From assembly GCF_002262935.1 (NCBI RefSeq), contig NZ_NPIA01000001.1:558001-622000 (forward strand): DNA of 64,000 nt, given 5' to 3'. Source of the DNA: Lottiidibacillus patelloidae (GTDB lineage: Bacteria; Bacillota; Bacilli; Bacillales; SA5d-4). Under the pieces are notes generated by a model, which was given only the letters and a program-made list of their open reading frames with translations, was not told the DNA's origin and did no database searches. Positions 58,387 to 64,000 of the stretch are shown in pieces (positions within the stretch are counted from its first letter, which is position 1; every line of letters starts with the position of its first letter). The position numbers were made by a program, and so were the translations under genes.

Positions 58387-59289
58387 ATGTTAACTGGAAT
58401 GCATATTGCAATTATTGGTGGGGATGCTAGACAGCTTGAAATTATCCGGAAGTTCACTGAAATGGACGCGAAACTTTCATTAATAGGTTTTGACCAATTG
58501 GACCACGGCTTTACTGGAGCGACGAAAGGAAAAATGGAAGAAGTTGATTTTTCCGAATTTGACGCGATTATTTTACCAGTAAGCGGTACTAGTGATAAAG
58601 GTGAAGTGGATACGATATTTTCAAATGAAACGATAAGGCTTACTGAAGAACAATTAAAGAATACACCAGCACATTGTACAGTTTATTCAGGAATTAGTAA
58701 TGAATACTTGGAAAACTGTACGAAAGATGCTCAAAGAAATCTAATAAAACTATTTGAGCGTGATGATGTTGCCATTTATAATTCGATTCCTACAGTAGAA
58801 GGAACGATTATGATGGTAATCCAAAATACAGATATAACTATTCATCAATCAAACCTTATTGTATTAGGTTTAGGGAGAGTTGGAATGTCTGTAGCTAGGA
58901 CATTTGCTGCATTGGGAGCTAATGTTAAAGTAGGTGCCCGTCGTACTGAACACCTTGCAAGAATTTCAGAAATGGGATTAAAGCCATTTCATATTTCAGA
59001 ATTAGAAAATGAAGTATGTGATACAGACGTATGTATCAATACGATTCCATACCAAGTGTTAACGGCTTCCGTTTTATCGAAAATGCCGTCACATACATTA
59101 ATTATTGATTTGGCATCAAAGCCAGGTGGTACCGATTTTAGGTACGCAGAAAAAAGAGGCATTAAAGCATTTTTAGCACCTGGTCTACCAGGGATTGTAG
59201 CACCTAAAACAGCAGGTAAAATTGTTGCAAATGTACTCTCATCATTATTATTAGAGTTAAACGAAAAGCGAGAGGAGAGTGACTCATGA
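58387..59289 (+). CDS. dpaA: Dipicolinate synthase subunit A
   Basis: A 300-residue NAD(P)-binding subunit of dipicolinate synthase, which oxidises dihydrodipicolinate-pathway intermediate to dipicolinic acid for the spore core. The N-terminus reads MLTGMHIAIIGGDARQLEII and a Rossmann motif VLGLGRVGMSVARTFAALGA lies near 160. The frame is open from an ATG at 58318, but AAGGGGGATTTTATT before ATG 58387 and the family start favour 58387. dpaB overlaps it by 4 bp. Confidence 0.95.
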   Translation: MLTGMHIAIIGGDARQLEIIRKFTEMDAKLSLIGFDQLDHGFTGATKGKMEEVDFSEFDAIILPVSGTSDKGEVDTIFSNETIRLTEEQLKNTPAHCTVYSGISNEYLENCTKDAQRNLIKLFERDDVAIYNSIPTVEGTIMMVIQNTDITIHQSNLIVLGLGRVGMSVARTFAALGANVKVGARRTEHLARISEMGLKPFHISELENEVCDTDVCINTIPYQVLTASVLSKMPSHTLIIDLASKPGGTDFRYAEKRGIKAFLAPGLPGIVAPKTAGKIVANVLSSLLLELNEKREESDS

Positions 59290-59888
59290 GTGTAAAAGGA
59301 AAGCGCATCGGCTTTGGTTTAACAGGATCCCATTGTACGTATGAAGCGGTTATGCCACAAATTGAGCGACTAATGAAAGAAGGCGCAGAAGTAGTTCCTG
59401 TCGCCACATATACAGTAGAAAATACTAATACTCGTTTTGGTGATGGGTCTCTATGGTTTGAAAAAGTAGAAGAAGTTACAGGGAAGAAAATTATTAATTC
59501 TATTGTAGCTGCAGAGCCATTAGGACCTAAAATGCCATTAGATTGTATGGTAATTGCCCCTTTAACGGGAAATTCAATGAGTAAGCTTGCCAATGCATTA
59601 ACAGATTCAGCAGTAATTATGGCAGCAAAGGCAACGTTGAGAAATTTAAAACCTGTCGTACTCGGAATATCAACAAATGACGGACTCGGATTAAACGGAA
59701 TGAATTTAATGAAATTAATGGCAACTAAAAACATCTATTTTATCCCCTATGGCCAAGATGCTCCTGAAAAGAAACCTAATTCACTAGTAGCTAGAATGGA
59801 TGAATTAGTACCTACCGTGGAAGCTGCCCTTGAAGGAAAGCAACTTCAACCAGTGTTAGTTGAAAGATATTTAGATGATATTAAGTAG
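59286..59888 (+). CDS. dpaB: Dipicolinate synthase subunit B (flavoprotein)
   Basis: A 200-residue flavoprotein-fold subunit partnering DpaA. It reads IGFGLTGSHCTYEAVMPQIE at the N-terminus and DCMVIAPLTGNSMSKLANAL, the FMN-binding-type segment. The ATG overlaps the dpaA stop (ATGA), and GCGAGAGGAGAGTGA precedes it. It uses the product of the Asd-DapG-DapA enzymes encoded just downstream. Confidence 0.96.
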   Translation: MSVKGKRIGFGLTGSHCTYEAVMPQIERLMKEGAEVVPVATYTVENTNTRFGDGSLWFEKVEEVTGKKIINSIVAAEPLGPKMPLDCMVIAPLTGNSMSKLANALTDSAVIMAAKATLRNLKPVVLGISTNDGLGLNGMNLMKLMATKNIYFIPYGQDAPEKKPNSLVARMDELVPTVEAALEGKQLQPVLVERYLDDIK

Positions 59889-59892
59889 TCAG

Positions 59893-59923
59893 TTGAAACG
59901 AATCCTGTTTATTGTGATAGAAT
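59893..59923 (+). promoter_or_regulatory. Probable asd-dapG-dapA promoter
   Basis: TTGAAA (59893-59898) and an extended -10 TGATAGAAT (TAGAAT at 59918-59923). The spacing is 19 bp, long, but the extended -10 may compensate. Confidence 0.5.
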
Positions 59924-59947
59924 GATTTTATATTCTTTATGCTAGTA

Positions 59948-59972
59948 AAGGGGAAACGCATTGTTTCTCCTT
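59948..59972 (+). promoter_or_regulatory. Hairpin in the asd leader
   Basis: AAGGGGAAAC (59948-59957) pairs with GTTTCTCCTT (59963-59972, one G-U) around GCATT. No T run follows, so it is not a standard terminator. It is about 20 nt into the predicted transcript and could be a 5' stabilising or regulatory stem. It is far too small to be a lysine riboswitch. Confidence 0.45.
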
Positions 59973-60010
59973 CATTGATGTATAAATGTTCTATTTAGGA
60001 GGAAATAAAC

Positions 60011-61042
60011 ATGACAACAACTAACAAAAAATTCCACGTTGCTGTAGTAGGTGCTACTGGAGCAGTTGGGCAAACAATGATTTCAACACTTATTGAAAGA
60101 AATTTTCCAATCGGGAAACTAACTTTACTTTCGTCAAAACGTTCAGCTGGTAAAGAAGTTGAAGTAAATGGAGAAATGATAACGGTAAAAGAAGCAACAC
60201 CTGAAAGCTTTGAAGGAGTGGATATTGCACTATTTTCTGCTGGTGGATCTGTTTCAAAAGAGTTAGCTCCAGAAGCGGTAAAAAGAGGAGCAATAGTTGT
60301 CGATAATACGAGTGCTTTTCGTATGACTGAAAATGTCCCTTTAGTAGTTCCAGAAGTAAACCCAGAAGATTTAGATACGCATGAAGGAATTATTGCTAAT
60401 CCAAACTGCTCTACTATTCAAATGGTTGTAGCACTTGAGCCTATTCGTAAACAATATGGCTTAAAGAAAGTAATTGTATCAACGTATCAAGCAGTATCAG
60501 GTTCTGGTGCAAAAGCAATCCAAGAGTTAGAAAAGCAAACGAAAGCTTACTTTGATGAAGGTGAAATCAAGGCTGAAGTTTATCCACATCAAATAGCATT
60601 TAACGCAATACCACAAATTGATGTCTTTCAAGACAATGGATTTACGTATGAAGAAATGAAAATGATTAATGAAACGAAAAAAATAATGCATATGCCTGGT
60701 CTTGAAGTGGCCGCTACTTGTGTACGTATACCTGTACAAAATAGCCACTCAGAGTCGGTATATATTGAAATTGAGAATGAAGAAGTATCTGTGAGTGAGC
60801 TTCAGCAATTAATGAAAACAGCTGAAGGAATTACATTACAAGATGACCCAGCGCAACTTGAATATCCGATGCCATTTCCTGCAGCAGGTAAAAAAGATGT
60901 ATTTGTCGGTCGCATCAGAAAAGATTTAGACCGAAAAAATGGATTTCATTTATGGATTGTTTCCGACAATCTATTAAAAGGTGCTGCGTGGAATTCCGTA
61001 CAAATAGCTGAAACTCTAGTAAAGCGGGGTCTCTTGAATTAA
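60011..61042 (+). CDS. asd: Aspartate-semialdehyde dehydrogenase
   Basis: A 343-residue NADPH-dependent enzyme reducing aspartyl phosphate to aspartate semialdehyde, the branch point to lysine/dipicolinate, threonine and methionine. The dinucleotide motif is GATGAVGQT at 14-22, and the catalytic Cys133 lies in IANPNCSTIQMV. A conserved SGSGAKAIQELEKQ follows. AGGAGGAAATAAAC precedes the ATG. It starts the asd-dapG-dapA operon with gaps of 17 and 15 bp. Confidence 0.97.
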   Translation: MTTTNKKFHVAVVGATGAVGQTMISTLIERNFPIGKLTLLSSKRSAGKEVEVNGEMITVKEATPESFEGVDIALFSAGGSVSKELAPEAVKRGAIVVDNTSAFRMTENVPLVVPEVNPEDLDTHEGIIANPNCSTIQMVVALEPIRKQYGLKKVIVSTYQAVSGSGAKAIQELEKQTKAYFDEGEIKAEVYPHQIAFNAIPQIDVFQDNGFTYEEMKMINETKKIMHMPGLEVAATCVRIPVQNSHSESVYIEIENEEVSVSELQQLMKTAEGITLQDDPAQLEYPMPFPAAGKKDVFVGRIRKDLDRKNGFHLWIVSDNLLKGAAWNSVQIAETLVKRGLLN

Positions 61043-61059
61043 CATTAAGAGGTGTCCGA

Positions 61060-62292
61060 ATGAATATTATCGTTCAAAAATTTGGAGGTACATCCTTAAA
61101 GGATGAAGATGGTAGAAAGCATGCACTAAAACATGTTAATAAAGCCATTAAACAAGGAAATAAAGTTGTAGTTGTCGTTTCTGCAATGGGCCGTAATGGT
61201 GATCCATATGCAACGGACACACTATTTAGCTTAATTGCAGCAAGGCAATCATACACTTCATATAGAGAGCAAGATTTACTGTTATCTTGCGGTGAGACGA
61301 TTTCATCCATCGTCTTTTCAAGTTTACTAAATCAAGCGAATATTAAAGCGACTGCGCTAACTGGCGGTCAGGCAGGTTTTAAAACGAATAATGATTTTGG
61401 TAACGCGAAGATCATTAATATGAAATGCGATCGAATCATGAATGAGTTAAAAAGTCATGATGTTGTCGTAGTAACGGGCTTTCAAGGAGCAACAGAGAGT
61501 GGCGAAATTACTACACTTGGACGTGGAGGAAGTGACACTTCTGCAGCTGCGTTAGGAGCAGCATTAGAAGCGGAATATATTGATATTTTTACAGATGTTG
61601 AAGGTGTAATGACTGCTGATCCAAGGATTGTTTCCGATGCTAGACCACTTTCAGTTGTTACGTATACGGAAATATGCAACATGGCTTACCAAGGAGCAAA
61701 GGTAATTCATCCTCGGGCAGTTGAAATTGCTATGCAGGCTAAAATTCCAATGCGAATTAGGTCTACTTATTCCGATGGTGTCGGTACTTTAGTAACGACA
61801 TTAACAAAACGAACTGGTTTAAATATAAACGAACGCTTAGTGACAGGTATTGCGCAAGTATCCAATGTTACACAAATAAAAGTATTTGCAAAAGAAGGAC
61901 AATACGACTTACAGGCGAAAGTATTTAAAGCAATGGCCGAAGAAAAGATTAGCGTTGATTTTATAAATATATCACCGCTAGGGGTCGTATATACTGTAAT
62001 GGATGGAATGGCAAATCGAGCACAAAACAAACTTGAATCATTAGGGTATGAGCCTCAAGTCACTCGTAAATGTGCTAAAATATCTGCAGTAGGTGCTTCT
62101 ATCGCTGGCGTGCCAGGAGTAACAGCTAAAATTGTTGATGCCTTAGCAAATGAAGGTGTGCAAATTTTACAGTCTGCAGATAGTCATACGACAATATGGG
62201 TATTAGTAAAAGAAGAAGAAATGGCTAGTGCAGTAAATGCCTTGCACAAAGCTTTTGAATTACAAATTGATAAACAACGCAAATCTGTATAA
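61060..62292 (+). CDS. dapG: Aspartokinase I
   Basis: A 410-residue kinase making aspartyl phosphate. The N-terminal amino-acid-kinase domain has IIVQKFGGTSLKDEDG and TTLGRGGSDTSAAALGAAL. Two ACT domains lie at about 265-400 and include TQIKVFAKEGQYD and ISAVGASIAGVPGVTAKI. Bacillus aspartokinase I is feedback-inhibited by diaminopimelate; here that is inferred from synteny with asd and dapA. AAGAGGTGTCCGA precedes the ATG. Confidence 0.96.
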   Translation: MNIIVQKFGGTSLKDEDGRKHALKHVNKAIKQGNKVVVVVSAMGRNGDPYATDTLFSLIAARQSYTSYREQDLLLSCGETISSIVFSSLLNQANIKATALTGGQAGFKTNNDFGNAKIINMKCDRIMNELKSHDVVVVTGFQGATESGEITTLGRGGSDTSAAALGAALEAEYIDIFTDVEGVMTADPRIVSDARPLSVVTYTEICNMAYQGAKVIHPRAVEIAMQAKIPMRIRSTYSDGVGTLVTTLTKRTGLNINERLVTGIAQVSNVTQIKVFAKEGQYDLQAKVFKAMAEEKISVDFINISPLGVVYTVMDGMANRAQNKLESLGYEPQVTRKCAKISAVGASIAGVPGVTAKIVDALANEGVQILQSADSHTTIWVLVKEEEMASAVNALHKAFELQIDKQRKSV

Positions 62293-62307
62293 AGGAGTTG
62301 GGGGAAA

Positions 62308-63171
62308 TTGAATTTTGGGCAAGTGTTAACAGCAATGGTAACTCCGTTCGATAATAAGTTAAACATTGATTTTCAAAAAACTACAAAATTGGTGAACTAC
62401 TTAATTGAAAACGGAACGGATGCATTAGTGATATGTGGGACGACAGGGGAGTCTCCGACATTGACGACAGAGGAAAAGGTAGCTTTATATCAGCACGTTG
62501 TAAAAACAGTGGATGGTAGGGTACCTGTAATAGCTGGAACAGGATCAAACAATACAAAAGCTTCAATCGATTTAACAAAGAAAGCTGAAGAAGCTGGTGT
62601 TGACGCCGTAATGTTGGTAGCACCTTACTATAATAAACCTAGTCAAGAAGGGCTATATCAACATTTTAAACAGATAGCAAGTTCAACTAAATTACCGGTT
62701 ATGATCTATAATATTCCTGGTAGATCTGTTGTCGATATTCAGCTAGATACGATCATTAGTTTATCGAAAATTAGCAATATTGTTTCCATTAAAGAAGCGA
62801 CAAACAATTTAGATCGAATGGCTGCAATAATTGATCAAACGCCAGATGACTTCTCTGTCTATTCAGGAGACGATAGTTTAACATTGCCAGTATTAGCTAT
62901 AGGTGGAACGGGAATTGTTTCAGTTGCCTCACACGTATTAGGATTGGAAATGCAACAAATGGTTAATGATTTTAAGTCAGGAAAAGTAGAAGAAGCAGCA
63001 AAGCTTCATCGAAGTCTTGTTCCTAAAATGAATGGACTATTTATGGCACCAAGTCCTGGCCCAGTGAAAACAGCATTACAGATAAAAGGGCTTGATGTTG
63101 GGTCAGTAAGACTTCCACTAGTTCCTTTAACAGAAAAAGAACGTAAGATGGTAGTAGATTTAATTAAATAA
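62308..63171 (+). CDS. dapA: 4-hydroxy-tetrahydrodipicolinate synthase
   Basis: A 287-residue class I aldolase condensing pyruvate and aspartate semialdehyde. The Schiff-base Lys162 lies in VSIKEATNN; other conserved segments are CGTTGESPTLTTEEK, IAGTGSNNTKASIDL and VAPYYNKPSQEGLYQHF. The start is TTG 62308, after AAAGGAGTTGGGGGAAA. Its product feeds both lysine/peptidoglycan synthesis and DpaAB. A long terminator follows. Confidence 0.97.
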   Translation: MNFGQVLTAMVTPFDNKLNIDFQKTTKLVNYLIENGTDALVICGTTGESPTLTTEEKVALYQHVVKTVDGRVPVIAGTGSNNTKASIDLTKKAEEAGVDAVMLVAPYYNKPSQEGLYQHFKQIASSTKLPVMIYNIPGRSVVDIQLDTIISLSKISNIVSIKEATNNLDRMAAIIDQTPDDFSVYSGDDSLTLPVLAIGGTGIVSVASHVLGLEMQQMVNDFKSGKVEEAAKLHRSLVPKMNGLFMAPSPGPVKTALQIKGLDVGSVRLPLVPLTEKERKMVVDLIK

Positions 63172-63177
63172 CCAAGA

Positions 63178-63223
63178 AAGAAAAGCAAACGGTTGAAGGA
63201 ATCGTTTGCTTTTCTTATTTTTC
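63178..63223 (+). terminator. Intrinsic terminator after dapA
   Basis: A 17 bp stem (63178-63194 with 63200-63216, one G-U pair, GAAGG loop) is followed by a T-rich tail. Confidence 0.92.
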
Positions 63224-63248
63224 TGTAAAGCATTGGTAGGTTCGTCGC

Positions 63249-63278
63249 TTGTTTTATCGGCTGTTCATCATGTATAAT
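63249..63278 (+). promoter_or_regulatory. Sigma-A promoter of the RNase J gene
   Basis: TTGTTT (63249-63254) and TATAAT (63273-63278) with 18 bp spacing. The leader to the GTG start would be about 170 nt, AT-rich with T runs and a repeated ATATATATA just before the ribosome binding site; no clear fold was seen. Confidence 0.6.
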
Positions 63279-63456
63279 GTCTTTAATGTGGTTGGTCGGG
63301 AATTAAGTTCGTTTTTTTATTGTTCTTTTTTTACATAGGTACGGAAAAAAATAATGTAATTGCGACATAACAACATTTTTTATTTCTTATTTTTGCTGGA
63401 AATAAAAACATGTCAATCGTGTATACAGATATATATATAAATTAGGAGGAACAACA

Positions 63457-64000
63457 GTGGCAGTAGATAACAAAGAGAATATAAAAGTTTTTGCCTTAGG
63501 AGGAGTAGGTGAAATCGGGAAAAACATGTACGTCGTTGAAGTCAATGAAGACATCATTATCATCGACGCCGGTTTGATGTTCCCGAAAGAAGAAATGTTA
63601 GGAATTGATAAGGTTATTCCTGATATCACTTATTTACTTGAAAATGAAAAACGTATTAGAGGAATTTTCCTTACTCATGGACATGAAGATCATATTGGCG
63701 GATTACCGTACGTTTTAAGAGAATTATCAGTCCCAGTATACGGCACTAAGCTTACGCTTGGATTAGTTGGGCATAAGTTAACAGAAGCTGGCTTAATTGA
63801 AAAAGTGAAATTAGTTGAGATAAATTCAAACTCAATAATTAAAGCGGGAGATACTAAAGTTACATTTTTCCGTACAAATCATAGTATTCCAGATTCTGTT
63901 GGAGTTAGTGTCCACACTAGTAAGGGTGCTATTGTCCATACAGGTGACTTTAAATTTGATTTTACACCTGCTGATGGAAAACATGCAGATATGCAAAAAA
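63457..64000 (+). CDS. rnjB: Ribonuclease J (probably RnjB), partial at window edge
   Basis: The first 181 codons of a metallo-beta-lactamase/beta-CASP RNase J, cut by the window end. It reads IKVFALGGVGEIGKNMYVVE, then AGLMFPKEEMLGIDKVIPDI and VHTGDFKFDFTP. The full metal motif HGHEDH is present (His74, His76, Asp78, His79). The position after dapA corresponds to rnjB (ymfA) in B. subtilis, but the intact motif is J1-like, so the paralogue call rests on synteny. The start is GTG 63457, after ATTAGGAGGAACAACA. Confidence 0.85.
   Translation, partial: MAVDNKENIKVFALGGVGEIGKNMYVVEVNEDIIIIDAGLMFPKEEMLGIDKVIPDITYLLENEKRIRGIFLTHGHEDHIGGLPYVLRELSVPVYGTKLTLGLVGHKLTEAGLIEKVKLVEINSNSIIKAGDTKVTFFRTNHSIPDSVGVSVHTSKGAIVHTGDFKFDFTPADGKHADMQK

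Noticed and set aside
59204-59734. 176-codon minus-strand frame over dpaA-dpaB
   Set aside because: It is antisense to two overlapping, well recognised genes and reads like reverse-phase sequence with no family pattern.
59889-60010. Lysine riboswitch before asd
   Set aside because: The whole gap is only 122 bp and shows one small hairpin, well below the size of an L-box.

Overview
The window is a continuous piece of a low-GC, endospore-forming Bacillaceae chromosome. It covers the conserved smc-to-dapA region seen in Bacillus subtilis, and every gene but the first lies on the + strand. Sporulation is indicated by dpaA-dpaB (dipicolinate synthase), ymxH, ylxY and mlpA. Typical Bacillales features are PolC, the CodY regulator beside hslVU, TrmFO, RNase J and an RNase HII with a long N-terminal extension. 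I do not assign a species. No rRNA, tRNA, IS element, prophage or CRISPR array was seen.

Layout. (1) 1-11.4 kb: a small minus-strand DUF1128-like gene, then smc, the SRP genes ftsY, ylxM and ffh with a GNAT acetyltransferase inserted, rpsP-khpA, rimM-trmD, rplS with its leader, a type I signal peptidase, and rbgA. (2) 11.5-14.5 kb: rnhB and sucCD. (3) 14.5-22.6 kb: an accessory island between sucD and dprA, consisting of a degenerate intergenic repeat, paaK (aryl-CoA ligase), paaX (repressor), a complete HAAT-type ABC importer (livHMGF plus a binding lipoprotein) and a PaaI-type thioesterase. (4) 22.6-30.7 kb: dprA, topA, trmFO, xerC/codV, hslV, hslU, codY. (5) 30.9-44.5 kb: rpsB, tsf, pyrH, frr, uppS, cdsA, dxr, rasP, proS, polC. 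The large fla/che operon that separates codY from rpsB in B. subtilis is not here. (6) 44.5-54.4 kb: rimP, nusA, ylxR, ylxQ, infB, ylxP, rbfA, truB, ribF, rpsO, pnp, with a terminator-type attenuator in the rimP-nusA leader. (7) 54.5-63.2 kb: ylxY, mlpA, an unrecognised exported or membrane-anchored protein, ymxH, dpaAB, asd, dapG, dapA. (8) From 63.4 kb: the start of an RNase J gene (probably rnjB), cut by the window edge.

How it works together. Most of the window is housekeeping: chromosome segregation, protein targeting, ribosome assembly, tRNA modification, translation, RNA decay, isoprenoid and phospholipid precursors, and the aspartate pathway feeding lysine, diaminopimelate and spore dipicolinate. 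The unusual part is the 14.5-22.6 kb island. Its two main promoters share one layout: a CodY-box-like motif directly upstream of a TTGACA -35, then a CcpA cre-like site overlapping or downstream of the -10. The genes look like an import-and-activate module for an aromatic acid (or a branched-chain amino acid importer placed beside aryl-CoA genes), under carbon and nitrogen control plus PaaX. No ring-degradation genes are present in the window.
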